This document shows, one piece after another, positions 14,012 to 23,818 of a stretch of DNA of 64,000 nt. A program made the position numbers and the translations under genes. Under the pieces are notes generated by a model that was not told where the DNA came from, did no database searches, and saw only the letters and a program-made list of their open reading frames with translations. Position 1 is the first letter of the stretch, and every line of letters begins with the position of its first letter. The stretch comes from a virus: positions 1 to 64,000 of IMG/VR virus record IMGVR_UViG_3300032092_000021. The stretch is one strand, 5' to 3'.

Positions 14012-16217
14012 AATCTACGAACATATACCTACTTACAGCGATGGAGAATGGACCTACACAGACTTTGAAAGTAGAAAAGATTTCTATGAGTTCTGCTTGT
14101 CAATCTTTAAAGAACCTGGGGAATATGAATTTGATGAAGTATCTCAATTGTTTAATGAACAAGCACGACTGTTTAATAAAAACGGAATTTATTGCACAGC
14201 ACCATCTGGAACTAAAGACTTTATAAAATACTGGGATACAGAAAAAGAAAAGTGTAGAAAGGGTGTGATATATAAGTCAGGTACCAAAGCTTGGTACATT
14301 ACCCGTGACTACTACATGTGGTTAAATTTTCTTCCCATCTTTAATAAGGAAACCCAGAAGTATGGATTTGCTGATGTAAGAGATGCACAGTATCACATGG
14401 CATTATATGAGATACTTGCAGAACTTGACTATAAACACTGTGCTATTCTTAAGAAACGTCAGATTGCCAGCTCATATTTTCACTGTGGTAAACTCATAAA
14501 TCAAATCTGGTTTGAGGAAGGGGTTACCCTAAAGATGGGAGCTAGCCTCAAGGATTATATCAATGAAAAGGGTAGCTGGAAGTTCTTGAATGAATACGAA
14601 TCATTTTTAAATAAACATACAGCGTGGTACAGACCTATGAACCCCAACAAAACAATGTTCTGGCAACAGAAGATTGAGATATCAAACTTTGTTGGTGGAC
14701 AGAAGAGAAAGACTGAGATAGGTCTAAAGGGTGTGATCCAAGCAATGTCTTTTGAGAAAAGTCCTACTACGGGTGTCGGTGGTCCTACTAAATACTTCTT
14801 TCACGAAGAAGCTGGTATTGCACCGAAGATGAATCAGACCTACGAATACCTACGACCTGCACTTAGATCCGGTATGATTACTACTGGTACTTTTATAGCA
14901 GCTGGTTCTGTCGGTGACTTGAGTCAATGTGATCCTCTTAAGAAACTGATTCTGCACCCTGAAGCAAATGACATATACGCTGTACCATCTACATTAATTG
15001 ATAATAAAGGCACTATTGGTACCACCGGACTATTTATCCCAGAACAATGGTCAATGCCACCATATGTAGATAAGTTTGGTAATTCTCAGGTAAAAGAATC
15101 ATTAGAAGCTCTTGATGAGTTATTTGCTAAATGGAAAAAAGAACTGGATCCTCAGGAATACCAACTTCGCATATCTCAGCACCCAAGAAATGTAAAAGAA
15201 GCATTTGACTTTAGAACTTTGTCTTTATTCCCTGCACATTTGGTCACAGGTCAAATGCATAGAATAGATGATAAAGAATATCCTTACGAGTTTCTGGATA
15301 TTTACAAAAACATACAGGGTGGGATTGAGGTGCAGACTACCAGCAAGTTACCTATTATGGAATTCCCGGTTACTAAAAACACCGAGGACAAAACAGGTAC
15401 ATTAGTAGTATGGGAAAGACCTGTAAAAGATCCAGAGTTTGGTATGTACTATGCTTCCATTGACCCTGTGTCAGAAGGTAAGACAACTACCTCGGAATCA
15501 CTATGTTCCATTTATATTTATAAAAATCCAGTAGAAGTAACTAAAAACAATGGCTCTGAGATACAGACATATATTGAAAGAGACAAAATTGTAGCTGCTT
15601 GGTGTGGTCGTTTTGATGATATTAAAAAGACTCACGAAAGACTTGAATTAATTATAGAGTGGTATAACGCATGGACAATAGTGGAAAATAATATTCCGCA
15701 GTTTATTACTTACATGATTGATAGGAAAAAGCAGCGTTATCTGGTACCCAGAAGTCAGATATTATTCTTAAAAGACATTGGTGCAAACGCTAGTGTTTAT
15801 CAAGAATACGGATGGAGAAATACAGGTACTCTATTTAAGAGTCACATGATTAGTTACGCTATTGATTTTTTAACTGAGGAACTAGATCAGGAAGTTACAT
15901 CAGAAGGTAAAATTGTAAAGACCACTTACGGTATAGAAAGGATACCAGATCCTATGCTTTTAAAAGAAATGATGGAGTATAGAGATGGTGTAAACGTCGA
16001 TAGATTAGTATCATTTGCTGCATTAATAGCTTTTGCTAAAGTCCAACAAGCAAACAGGGGATATAAAAAGAGATACGAAGAGACCGAGAATGTAAAAAAG
16101 TTGGATAATAATGATAAATTCAGTAAATTAATTAGGAGCCCGTTTCGTCATATTGGCGGATCTGGTAATACTTTTGGCATGAGGGTTCCTAAACAACCGT
16201 TCAGAAATTTAAGATAA
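14001..16217 (+). CDS. Terminase large subunit, crAss-like
   Basis: 738 residues. Motor: Walker A-like KKRQIASS (residues 151-158) and Walker B YFFHEEAG (265-272) with adjacent acidic residues, then the coupling region AAGSVGDLSQ. Nuclease: the first catalytic Asp is Asp488 in YASIDPVSEGK, with later acidic residues near IVENN and a closing VSFAALIAFAKVQ helix. It drives DNA into the prohead and cuts concatemers. Length and sequence feel match crAss-like terminases. It starts inside the PhoH-like gene and is followed after one base by the portal gene. Confidence 0.9.
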   Translation: MSTEIYEHIPTYSDGEWTYTDFESRKDFYEFCLSIFKEPGEYEFDEVSQLFNEQARLFNKNGIYCTAPSGTKDFIKYWDTEKEKCRKGVIYKSGTKAWYITRDYYMWLNFLPIFNKETQKYGFADVRDAQYHMALYEILAELDYKHCAILKKRQIASSYFHCGKLINQIWFEEGVTLKMGASLKDYINEKGSWKFLNEYESFLNKHTAWYRPMNPNKTMFWQQKIEISNFVGGQKRKTEIGLKGVIQAMSFEKSPTTGVGGPTKYFFHEEAGIAPKMNQTYEYLRPALRSGMITTGTFIAAGSVGDLSQCDPLKKLILHPEANDIYAVPSTLIDNKGTIGTTGLFIPEQWSMPPYVDKFGNSQVKESLEALDELFAKWKKELDPQEYQLRISQHPRNVKEAFDFRTLSLFPAHLVTGQMHRIDDKEYPYEFLDIYKNIQGGIEVQTTSKLPIMEFPVTKNTEDKTGTLVVWERPVKDPEFGMYYASIDPVSEGKTTTSESLCSIYIYKNPVEVTKNNGSEIQTYIERDKIVAAWCGRFDDIKKTHERLELIIEWYNAWTIVENNIPQFITYMIDRKKQRYLVPRSQILFLKDIGANASVYQEYGWRNTGTLFKSHMISYAIDFLTEELDQEVTSEGKIVKTTYGIERIPDPMLLKEMMEYRDGVNVDRLVSFAALIAFAKVQQANRGYKKRYEETENVKKLDNNDKFSKLIRSPFRHIGGSGNTFGMRVPKQPFRNLR

Positions 16218-16218
16218 T

Positions 16219-18981
16219 ATGCAAGTATATAACGCCCTACAAACTAAAGCAGGTGCTAAGACAGAGTACAACAAAATGGGTACTCTTAATCAGCCTATAC
16301 AATTTTTACCTAGATCAAAAAAAGATGAAGATTGGGCAGCATGGTGTCTAGACTGGTTGGAGTGGCAAGGGTTGAAGATGGTGCGCAGAAATGCACGTCG
16401 TCTTATGAAGAACTACAAACTTGCAAAAGGACTTATTGATAGAACTGACTATGTAATTGAAGAGGATAATGAATACGCAGATTTAATTGATACCCTAACT
16501 AAAGAGGATACATCTGCACTAGAATTAAAATTCTACCCTATTATTCCTAATGTAATTAATACCCTTACTTCTGAGTTTTCTAAAAGAGTCACTAGAGTAA
16601 CTTATGGTGCTGTAGACGAATACTCCTACAATGAAATGTTGGAGCAAAAGAAAGCAGAGGTAGAACAGTTATTGGTTAGCGATGCTAGACGTAAGGTAAC
16701 TGAAAGAATGATTATGATGGGCGCAGACCCAGAGAGTCCTGAGTTTCAGGAACAAGTTTCTCCGGAAGCATTAAAAAGTCTACCTGAAATTGAATCTTTT
16801 TACCAGAAAGATTACCGTTCAATGATTGAACAGTGGGCAGAACATCAGCATAGGGTTGATACAGAAAGATTCTATATGGATGAATTAGAAGAACGTGGTT
16901 TTCGCGATCTTCTGATTGCTGATAGAGAATTCTGGCACTTTAAGATGATGGAGGATGACTATGAGGTAGAACTCTGGAATCCCGTACTTACATTCTATCA
17001 AAAAGCTCCTGAGACTAGATATATTTCCGATGGTAACTGGGTTGGTAAATATGATATGATGACTGTTGCTGATGTCATTGACAAGTATGGTTGGTTGATG
17101 ACAGATAAACAAATGGAAGCAATAGAACTTATCTACCCGGTAAGATCTGCTGGTTATCCTATTCAGGGTTATCAGAATGATGGTAGTTACTATGATGGTA
17201 CTAAATCACATGCATGGAATACTAACATGCCATCGCTTGGTTATAGACAGTTCACTTCTATGTGGGATAGTGCTCAATACGGAGGTGATATTGTAAACTG
17301 GATTATGATGGAGAATGAAGACTACCTAGACATGGGTATGTCTAACCTTCTTCGTGTTACTACAATATATTGGAAGTCACAAAGACGTGTAGGACATCTT
17401 ACTAAGATTACATTATCTGGCGATGTTGTTACGGAGATTGTTGATGAAGACTATGTAATTACTGATAAACCTGAGTACAACACATCACTTATAAAGAATA
17501 AGACTAAGCATACACTTGTATTTGGTGAGCATATTGACTGGATTTGGATTAACCAAGTATGGGGTGGTGTAAAGATTGGTCCAAACAGACCTACATTCTG
17601 GGGTACAAATAATCCTGGAGGTATTACTCCTATCTACTTAGGTGTAAATCAGAATCACATTGGACCACTTAAGTTCCAATTTAAAGGTGATAATTCACTC
17701 TATGGTTGTAAGCTTCCTGTAGAAGGTTCAGTATTCTCTGATAGAAATACTTACTCAAGGTCTCTTGTTGACCTTATGAAACCTTTTCAGATTGCTTACA
17801 ATATTGTAAATAACCAGATTGCTGACATCCTAGTAGACGAATTGGGTACAGTAATTATGCTTGACCAGAACTCTTTACCAAGACACTCACTAGGAGAAGA
17901 TTGGGGAAAGGGTAACTTTGCTAAAGCATATGTAGCAATGAAGAACTTCCAGATGTTACCTCTGGATACATCTATTACTAATACTGAGAATGCTCTAAAC
18001 TTTAACCATTTCCAGAAACTGGATATGTCACAGACTGAGCGTTTGATGTCCAGGATTCAATTAGCGCAGTACTTTAAACAGCAAGCATTTGAGGTAATTG
18101 GTATTACCCCACAGCGCTTAGGTCAAGAGATATCAAGACAAACTGCTACCGGTATAGAGCAATCTATCAACGCTAGTTACGCACAGACTGAATCTTATTT
18201 TATTCAGCACTGTGACTACTTGATGCCTAGAGTACACCAGATGCGTACAGACTTGTCTCAGCATTATCAGTCTACAAAACCATCAGCAAGACTTAATTAT
18301 ATAACCTCTCTTGATGAAAGAAAAAACTTTGAGATAAATGGTACTGATTTCTTGCTCCGCGATATTAATGTGTTTGCTACTACTAAAGCCAACCAGAGAG
18401 CTATTCTTGAGCAGCTTAAGCAGCTTTCTCTTAACAATAACACTGCTGGTGCTAGTATCTATGATTTGGGTAATATTCTTAAGTCTGATTCTATTTCTGA
18501 AGTTACGCACATCCTCAAACAAACGGAGAAGAAAGCAGACCAAATAAGACAACAGGATATGCAGCAACAGCAACAGATGCAGGAACAAATGATTCAAGCT
18601 AAGCAGCAAGAAGAGCAGCTTAAGAGAGAGTTTGAAGCATCTGAGAAAGATAAAGACAGACAGGCTGAAATTATAGTAGCTCAAATAAGATCTGCAGGAT
18701 ATGGAGCTATGATGGACATCAATGAGAATAAGCAGTCTGATTACATGGATGCAATGGATCAAATTCAGAAGTCTGAAAACTACCAGAGCACTATGGATCT
18801 TAATCGTGAGAAGGAAGCAAACAAGATGATGCAGTCTAGAGAGAAGTTGAACATTGAAAGAGAGAAAATAAATGCTCAGAGAGAAATAGCAAACACTCAG
18901 TTGCGGATAGCTCAAGAGAATAAGAACAGGTTTGATGCACCTAACAAAACTGAACAAAAGGACAAAAAGAAGAAGAAGTAG
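16219..18981 (+). CDS. Portal protein, crAss-like
   Basis: 920 residues. The N-terminal clip/stem region includes FYPIIPNVINTLTSEFSKR (about residues 106-124), a segment I associate with crAss-like portals. The middle is rich in Trp/Tyr (IVNWIMMENEDYLDMGMS, HIDWIWINQVWGG). Residues 740-920 form a long Gln/Glu/Lys coiled coil ending in KKKKK, a likely barrel or interior extension. The portal forms the unique vertex ring through which DNA enters. The terminase lies directly upstream and the scaffold and capsid downstream, the expected head order. A 224-residue antisense frame under its 3' end is a shadow of the helical repeat. Confidence 0.9.
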   Translation: MQVYNALQTKAGAKTEYNKMGTLNQPIQFLPRSKKDEDWAAWCLDWLEWQGLKMVRRNARRLMKNYKLAKGLIDRTDYVIEEDNEYADLIDTLTKEDTSALELKFYPIIPNVINTLTSEFSKRVTRVTYGAVDEYSYNEMLEQKKAEVEQLLVSDARRKVTERMIMMGADPESPEFQEQVSPEALKSLPEIESFYQKDYRSMIEQWAEHQHRVDTERFYMDELEERGFRDLLIADREFWHFKMMEDDYEVELWNPVLTFYQKAPETRYISDGNWVGKYDMMTVADVIDKYGWLMTDKQMEAIELIYPVRSAGYPIQGYQNDGSYYDGTKSHAWNTNMPSLGYRQFTSMWDSAQYGGDIVNWIMMENEDYLDMGMSNLLRVTTIYWKSQRRVGHLTKITLSGDVVTEIVDEDYVITDKPEYNTSLIKNKTKHTLVFGEHIDWIWINQVWGGVKIGPNRPTFWGTNNPGGITPIYLGVNQNHIGPLKFQFKGDNSLYGCKLPVEGSVFSDRNTYSRSLVDLMKPFQIAYNIVNNQIADILVDELGTVIMLDQNSLPRHSLGEDWGKGNFAKAYVAMKNFQMLPLDTSITNTENALNFNHFQKLDMSQTERLMSRIQLAQYFKQQAFEVIGITPQRLGQEISRQTATGIEQSINASYAQTESYFIQHCDYLMPRVHQMRTDLSQHYQSTKPSARLNYITSLDERKNFEINGTDFLLRDINVFATTKANQRAILEQLKQLSLNNNTAGASIYDLGNILKSDSISEVTHILKQTEKKADQIRQQDMQQQQQMQEQMIQAKQQEEQLKREFEASEKDKDRQAEIIVAQIRSAGYGAMMDINENKQSDYMDAMDQIQKSENYQSTMDLNREKEANKMMQSREKLNIEREKINAQREIANTQLRIAQENKNRFDAPNKTEQKDKKKKK

Positions 18982-19035
18982 CTATATTCTCCGTTTTATT
19001 TACATAAAGCAAAAAATTTTTAAAGTTTAGGTGTA

Positions 19036-19043
19036 TATATTTG
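19036..19043 (+). promoter_or_regulatory. TAnnTTTG promoter element (TATATTTG)
   Basis: TATATTTG lies 42 bases before the scaffold start at 19086, inside the 104-base gap after the portal gene. The leader ends in AATTAAACCAACAAAAAAT, an A-rich Bacteroidota-type translation start region. It probably drives the scaffold-capsid unit. Confidence 0.65.
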
Positions 19044-19085
19044 TTTATATTATTAGTGTAGATTTTAATTAAACCAACAAAAAAT

Positions 19086-20309
19086 ATGAGTAACACACAA
19101 GATAATACCGTTGTTGAGCAGGTTGATTTAGACCTGGACAACATCCTTGGTATGCCCGGAGCTGAAAGCATAATGCTTCCTGAAGAAAAGAAACCTAATG
19201 TATTTTCTGCAGGTAAACCCGATCTTTCTTTTATGGAAAAATCAGAAGACAAAGACGCTTCTGGTGAAAGTAAAGAAGAGGGTGCTGAAAAGTTTACAGA
19301 TGTACTCAAAGATTTAGATCCTGAAGATGCTTCTTTAGGAAAGCAATTTGACGAAGAGGATACTAAAAAAGCTCCTGGACGTGCTAAGATTGCTAAAGAT
19401 GGTACAGTAGAGTTAGTAAAGAAGTTAATTGACGCAGGTCAAATAATTCCTTTTGATGACGAAAAGTCTATCGAAGACTACTCTATAAATGATTTTGAAG
19501 AACTGCTTCAAGCAAATTTTGAAGAGAGAGAAAACAAAATTCGTCAAAGTACCCCAGCAGAGTTTTTTGAATCTCTTCCTGAAGAGCTCCAGGTAGCTGC
19601 TAAATATGTAGCTGATGGGGGTCAAGATTTAAAAGGATTGTTCAGAGTTCTTTCTCATGTAGAAGAAACATTTGAACTCAATCCTGCAGAACCTAACCAT
19701 CAGGAAAGAATTGTAAGAGAGTATCTTACAGCTACAAACTTCGGTACTTCTGAAGAAATTGAAGAAGAGATCGATAGTTGGAAAGATAGAGATGAACTAG
19801 AATCTAAAGCTAATAAGTTCAAACCAAAGTTGGACGCTATGCAAGCTAAAGTAGTTCAACAAAAGCTTGCACAACAAGAGCAAATGAAAAGACAACAAGC
19901 TGCACAAGCACAAGCTTATATGCAGAATGTATATAACACAATTGCTCCTGGTGAACTTAATGGTTTGAAACTAGATCGCAAAACACAAGAAATGTTGTAT
20001 GGCGGTTTGGTTCAACCATCCTATCCTAGTATTAGTGGTAGACCTACTAATTTGCTGGGACACCTTCTAGAAAAATACCAATACGTAGAACCAGATCATT
20101 CTCTTATTGCTGAAGCTCTTTGGTTACTAGCTGATCCTCAATCTTATAAGAGTAAGATTATGGATCAAGCTCAGAAAGTGCAGGTTGAAAAAACAGCACG
20201 TATGCTAAAGACAGAAGAAGCACGCAGAACTACAGGTTCACCTATTGTAGAAAAAGAAGAAGTAAAGCAGAGAACGATTAAACGTAACAATAACTTTTTT
20301 AAACGCTAA
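19086..20309 (+). CDS. Putative capsid scaffolding protein
   Basis: 407 residues directly upstream of the major capsid gene. The N-terminal 100 residues are acidic and disordered-looking (SEDKDASGESKEEGAEKF). The centre contains helices (FEELLQANFEERENKIRQ). A Gln/Lys coiled coil spans about residues 245-285 (QQKLAQQEQMKRQQAAQAQA). The C-terminus is basic (KQRTIKRNNNFFKR), as in scaffolds that contact capsid through a basic C-terminal helix. It probably guides prohead assembly and is then lost or cleaved. The call is from position and composition; no sequence family was recognised. Confidence 0.65.
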   Translation: MSNTQDNTVVEQVDLDLDNILGMPGAESIMLPEEKKPNVFSAGKPDLSFMEKSEDKDASGESKEEGAEKFTDVLKDLDPEDASLGKQFDEEDTKKAPGRAKIAKDGTVELVKKLIDAGQIIPFDDEKSIEDYSINDFEELLQANFEERENKIRQSTPAEFFESLPEELQVAAKYVADGGQDLKGLFRVLSHVEETFELNPAEPNHQERIVREYLTATNFGTSEEIEEEIDSWKDRDELESKANKFKPKLDAMQAKVVQQKLAQQEQMKRQQAAQAQAYMQNVYNTIAPGELNGLKLDRKTQEMLYGGLVQPSYPSISGRPTNLLGHLLEKYQYVEPDHSLIAEALWLLADPQSYKSKIMDQAQKVQVEKTARMLKTEEARRTTGSPIVEKEEVKQRTIKRNNNFFKR

Positions 20310-20338
20310 TTAATTAACCTTTTATAATTTAAGTTAAA

Positions 20339-21967
20339 ATGGCAACTCCAGTTTTAAATAATGGTATATTTCTACGAGATACCAACTACGCAGCTAGTTC
20401 ACACGTAGATTCATACCACTTAGTTAACATGTTGAAGAATGCAGAACCAATGGACATGGGTCCAGTGGATCTGTGGGCAATGGCACAAAAAGTCGAAATG
20501 CCTCTTTACCAAATGTCTAGCTTTGGTGGTAAGAATGTAATCATGGTTGATAATGCAAGAGGTGAGTACAAGTGGCAGACTCCAGTTGTACAAGATCTTC
20601 CTTATGTTATCGAAGACATTGAACCAAGCAATACTGTTAAAGGTATTGATGGCAGTACCTTTAAAATTAAACTTTCACGTCGTGAGTTCGGTCATGGTGA
20701 TATCATCACTTATGACAAGTACAACGGTGTGGAAATGTACATTGTTCCTGATCAGGATATTCTTCCAATGGGTGATGGTTTTATTTACACAGTACAACTT
20801 GTAAATAACGACAACACTAAGTTTTTGGATAACAAGTATCTTGCATCTGGTACTAAAGTATTCCGTAAGGGTTCTGCTCGCGGAGAGTACGGTGAGAGAT
20901 TCTCTGATATTCAGATCCAGTCTGGCTTCCGTGAATTCTACAACTTTGTAGGTGGAGCTGAAGCACACGTACACTATTCTGTTTCATCTCGCGCTGATCT
21001 TATGATCAAAGGTGGTATGAATGCAGATGGTACTGTACCTGTAACTGAAATCTGGAGAAACTTTGACCAGAACATGGATCCTTCTATCACTAACCTTGAG
21101 AACATGGTTAGTCGTATGGGTAAGGAGTATGTTAAAAAGGCAATGTCAAATGGTAACCTTTCTCGTACCTTCTTGACCACAATGGAAGCAGCTCACTTGA
21201 GCAAAGTTGCAAGTGACATTGAAACCTACTTGATGTGGGGACAAGGTGGTAGAGTTCGTCAGGATGGTCCAGATGATGTAAGATTGTCTGTGGGTCTTTG
21301 GAGACAGCTTGACAACTCATTCAAGCGTGTATACAACAAGTCAGGTTTCAACCTCGATTTGTTCCGTTCTGAAATCTACAACTTCTATGCTGGTAAGGTT
21401 GAGTTCAAGGGTCCAGATCCTAAGCGTCAACTTATTGTACAAACCGGTATGGGTGGTATGAGAATGGTTAACGAAGCTATCAAGAAAGAGGCAGTTAACT
21501 CAGGTTTGGTTATCCAAGCTGCTGACAATGCTGGTATCGGTGCTATCACTGGTAAGGGCATGGATCTCGGATTTGGTTTCGCATACACTTCTTACGTTAT
21601 CCCATTCTTGGCAAACGTGAAGTTTGTATTGAACCCTGCTTTCGATAACATCCACACTAACGACATTGAAAACCCAATCATCGATGGTTTCCCATTGTCT
21701 TCTTACAACTTCATCATCTTTGATATCACTGACAACACTAACGACAATATCTTCTTGTTGAAGTTGTCTTGGGATAACCAATTGAAGTGGTGGTACCAAA
21801 ACGGTACAATGGACTACATGGGTCGTACCCAAGGATTCCAGTCTTCTGGACAGTTCAATGGATACCGTGTATATATGACACAAACAATGCCTGCGATTTG
21901 GGTAAAAGACCCAACCAAGGTATTGAAGATCGTTATGAGAAACCCTGTAACCGGTGGATCATTCTAA
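20339..21967 (+). CDS. Major capsid protein, HK97-like fold (crAss-like)
   Basis: 542 residues, the expected size for a crAss-like major capsid protein, between a scaffold-type gene and small head genes. It has a long N-arm, an E-loop-like region (VQDLPYVIEDIEPSNTVKG) and a C-terminal beta-rich part (SYNFIIFDITDNTNDNIFLL, WWYQNGTMDYMGRTQGF). Codon use differs visibly from neighbours: CGT for Arg, AAC, TAC, TTC and TTG dominate where nearby genes use AGA, AAT, TAT, TTT and TTA, a sign of selection for high expression. It shares the 19036 promoter with the scaffold gene and ends at a strong terminator (21981-22010). Confidence 0.87.
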   Translation: MATPVLNNGIFLRDTNYAASSHVDSYHLVNMLKNAEPMDMGPVDLWAMAQKVEMPLYQMSSFGGKNVIMVDNARGEYKWQTPVVQDLPYVIEDIEPSNTVKGIDGSTFKIKLSRREFGHGDIITYDKYNGVEMYIVPDQDILPMGDGFIYTVQLVNNDNTKFLDNKYLASGTKVFRKGSARGEYGERFSDIQIQSGFREFYNFVGGAEAHVHYSVSSRADLMIKGGMNADGTVPVTEIWRNFDQNMDPSITNLENMVSRMGKEYVKKAMSNGNLSRTFLTTMEAAHLSKVASDIETYLMWGQGGRVRQDGPDDVRLSVGLWRQLDNSFKRVYNKSGFNLDLFRSEIYNFYAGKVEFKGPDPKRQLIVQTGMGGMRMVNEAIKKEAVNSGLVIQAADNAGIGAITGKGMDLGFGFAYTSYVIPFLANVKFVLNPAFDNIHTNDIENPIIDGFPLSSYNFIIFDITDNTNDNIFLLKLSWDNQLKWWYQNGTMDYMGRTQGFQSSGQFNGYRVYMTQTMPAIWVKDPTKVLKIVMRNPVTGGSF

Positions 21968-21980
21968 TGATTTTAACTAT

Positions 21981-22010
21981 AAAAGGGGGAGGGAAACCTC
22001 CCCTCTTTTA
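21981..22010 (+). terminator. Rho-independent terminator after the major capsid gene
   Basis: The left arm GGGGGAGG (21985-21992) pairs with CCTCCCCT (21997-22004), with GAAA as loop and TTTTA after. It lies 14 bases past the capsid stop. Its T-run overlaps the promoter element at 22009-22016. Confidence 0.85.
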
Positions 22011-22016
22011 TATTTG
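22009..22016 (+). promoter_or_regulatory. TAnnTTTG promoter element (TATATTTG) fused to a terminator
   Basis: TATATTTG begins in the T-run of the preceding terminator and lies 24 bases before the ATG at 22041. The leader ends TTTTAAAACA. This compact terminator-promoter pair resets transcription right after the capsid gene. Confidence 0.6.
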
Positions 22017-22040
22017 TAAAACCTTTTAACTTTTAAAACA

Positions 22041-22256
22041 ATGAACGAGTATAAAAATCCAATTAAGAAAATGTGGCAGCAAGCTAACCAACCTATTCAG
22101 GATGGCAACAATGTACAGCTTCCACACACTTTAGGTACAGCAGCTCCTACTACAACTCCTGCTAAAATAGGTTTGCTGTTTATTAATACAGCTGGACCTG
22201 AAGTATATATTTCAACAGGAACCACATCAGATGCTGACTGGACATTACTAGTCTAA
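22041..22256 (+). CDS. Small head-associated or fibre-type protein (71 aa)
   Basis: 71 residues. Residues 35-71 (AKIGLLFINTAGPEVYISTG, then DADWTLLV) match the short fibre-base pattern 'G.L.I.T....YI.TG....DW' seen in phage fibres and decoration proteins. The N-terminus is polar and may insert into the head. It is the first gene after the capsid terminator/promoter, so a head fibre or decoration role is reasonable. No catalytic feature. Confidence 0.6.
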   Translation: MNEYKNPIKKMWQQANQPIQDGNNVQLPHTLGTAAPTTTPAKIGLLFINTAGPEVYISTGTTSDADWTLLV

Positions 22257-22283
22257 TTATAAATTTTATAAACCAACAACAAA

Positions 22284-23303
22284 ATGAGTGATACTTTTAC
22301 AATGGTGCAAACGCCCGGTACTAAATCCGGACCTATTGCAATCCGTCCATTCTTTAATCAAACCGTATCTAATATGGGACTTGAGAAGTATGGATTATCT
22401 TTATTTGAGGGAGTTTTTCATGAGGAACAACTTGCATGTATTGAGCAGAATGGTGTGAAGAGATACATTACAGGTCTGAATGAATTTGCTCCTGAGATTA
22501 AAATGATTAGAGATGAGGATCAGAAACAAGCTAGAATCCATGAGATTCGCTCTGCTGTATCTGAACTAGAAAAAGAAATGGCAGCAAATCCAATTGAGGT
22601 TTCTGACCCACATTTCTGGAGCAAAGTAAAATTATTACGCCCTGAGAATGATGATTTCTGGACCAAGATTACATTGAGGTGTGGAAACACCCCAATGTTT
22701 CTTGATCCGGTAAAAGATCCTTTTGATAGAATTAGGCTTTATGCTATTGAAGCAGGTGGGTTTAGCATTATAGCAAAGAGCTATGAGGATGCTAAAAATA
22801 GACCTACTCCGGTTAAATTCTATTTGGATAAATATGAAGAAACTGCTGGAAGCAAAACTGAAATCAAAAAACTTCGTAACAAAGCTCTTGCTGAACTTCA
22901 GAAGTTGTTTGATAAGAATCCAGTTAAGTTAATGTACGTAGCTAAGATTGTAGACATCAATAGTGTTCAGTACAAGAAGTCTACACCTAATGATGTTATC
23001 TATGATAACATGGATATCTATATCAATGGTGAAGGTTCTGAGAAGAGTCAGACAAGAGCTGCTCAAACTTTCTTAGATGCTGTAAATTTTGATATGGAGA
23101 CACTAAAACTTAAGGCGGTTATCAGAGATGCTAGCTACCTGAGATTTATTTCTACAAAACCTGATGGATTTATTTACCATACATCGTCATCTACTATGTT
23201 AGGTAGAAATCCTGCAGATGTTTTAGAGTATCTAAAGAATCCTTTGAATGAGGAGATACTCAAAGACCTTTTGAAAGCAACCGAAAAATACTGGAATCAA
23301 TAA
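22284..23303 (+). CDS. Conserved-type structural or accessory protein (339 aa)
   Basis: 339 residues. Mixed alpha/beta with long charged helices (IHEIRSAVSELEKEMAANP, KTEIKKLRNKALAELQKLFD) and a C-terminal region containing FISTKPDGFIYHTSSSTMLG and AADVLEYL-type helices. No recognised catalytic motif. Position between capsid and connector genes suggests a head-associated protein or a chaperone for one. It shares a TAATG junction with a tiny gene at 23303, the start of the small basic gene run. I do not recognise a family name. Confidence 0.7.
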   Translation: MSDTFTMVQTPGTKSGPIAIRPFFNQTVSNMGLEKYGLSLFEGVFHEEQLACIEQNGVKRYITGLNEFAPEIKMIRDEDQKQARIHEIRSAVSELEKEMAANPIEVSDPHFWSKVKLLRPENDDFWTKITLRCGNTPMFLDPVKDPFDRIRLYAIEAGGFSIIAKSYEDAKNRPTPVKFYLDKYEETAGSKTEIKKLRNKALAELQKLFDKNPVKLMYVAKIVDINSVQYKKSTPNDVIYDNMDIYINGEGSEKSQTRAAQTFLDAVNFDMETLKLKAVIRDASYLRFISTKPDGFIYHTSSSTMLGRNPADVLEYLKNPLNEEILKDLLKATEKYWNQ

Positions 23304-23467
23304 TGGGAAACATGTTATACCAAGCTTCTGACAATATGAGTACTGTCAAAGGTGATAAGACTGCTAAGTACAGCAATGCTGCTACAAATCTTTCTTTAAG
23401 AAATTCTCCAGACCTAACCAAATCTTTAGTAAATTATAGTAAAGGAAGTAATTATGGCAACAAGTAA
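23303..23467 (+). CDS. Tiny protein, first of the small-gene run (54 aa)
   Basis: 54 residues from the ATG in a TAATG overlap with the preceding gene. It begins MGNMLYQASDNMSTVKGDKT, is rich in Ser, Asn and Lys, and has no hydrophobic core. It overlaps the next gene by 14 bases. Tight overlaps on both sides support it as a real gene despite its size. Function unknown; less basic than the following genes. Confidence 0.55.
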   Translation: MGNMLYQASDNMSTVKGDKTAKYSNAATNLSLRNSPDLTKSLVNYSKGSNYGNK

Positions 23468-23612
23468 AAAACAAATGATTAAGCGCAAAGATGGATCCTA
23501 CAGTCAACGAGGACTGTGGGATAATATTCGCGCTAACAAAGGTTCTGGTAAGAAACCTACTGCTGAAATGCTGAAACAAGAAAAGAAAATTAAAGCTAAA
23601 ACTAAAAAGTAA
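23454..23612 (+). CDS. Small basic protein (52 aa)
   Basis: 52 residues, about a third Lys or Arg (MATSKKQMIKRKDGSYSQRG at the N-terminus, KIKAKTKK at the C-terminus). It overlaps both neighbours, the downstream one by a TAATG junction. It could bind DNA or an acidic virion partner by charge. No family is recognised. Confidence 0.6.
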   Translation: MATSKKQMIKRKDGSYSQRGLWDNIRANKGSGKKPTAEMLKQEKKIKAKTKK

Positions 23613-23818
23613 TGGCAAAGAAACTTAAAAAATTTCAACCTGGTGGACCAACTAAAGAAGTTTCGCTTACAGAAAAAGTAAAAATAGCAAAACAACTTTA
23701 TAAAGATAATCCCGGTAAAGTTTATTTAGATGCTGTAATAAGAGCTGAGAAAAATTTAGCTGATTCTTTAGCAACACCTAAAAAAGTTATTCCTGTTGTT
23801 CCTAAAAAGAAAAAATAA
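23612..23818 (+). CDS. Small basic protein with PGG motif (68 aa)
   Basis: 68 residues beginning MAKKLKKFQPGGPTKEVS. The KKFQPGG start resembles the 'KKYQ'/'GG' words in the giant proteins downstream. The middle is helical (KIAKQLYKDNPGKVYLDAVI) and the C-terminus is Lys-rich. Both ends use TAATG overlaps. Possibly a DNA-binding or packaged small virion protein. Confidence 0.65.
   Translation: MAKKLKKFQPGGPTKEVSLTEKVKIAKQLYKDNPGKVYLDAVIRAEKNLADSLATPKKVIPVVPKKKK

Noticed and set aside
18283-18957. A 224-residue minus-strand frame under the 3' end of the portal gene
   Set aside because: Its Leu/Ser/Phe-rich sequence is the antisense image of the portal's Gln/Glu/Lys coiled coil, with no leader and no neighbours on that strand.
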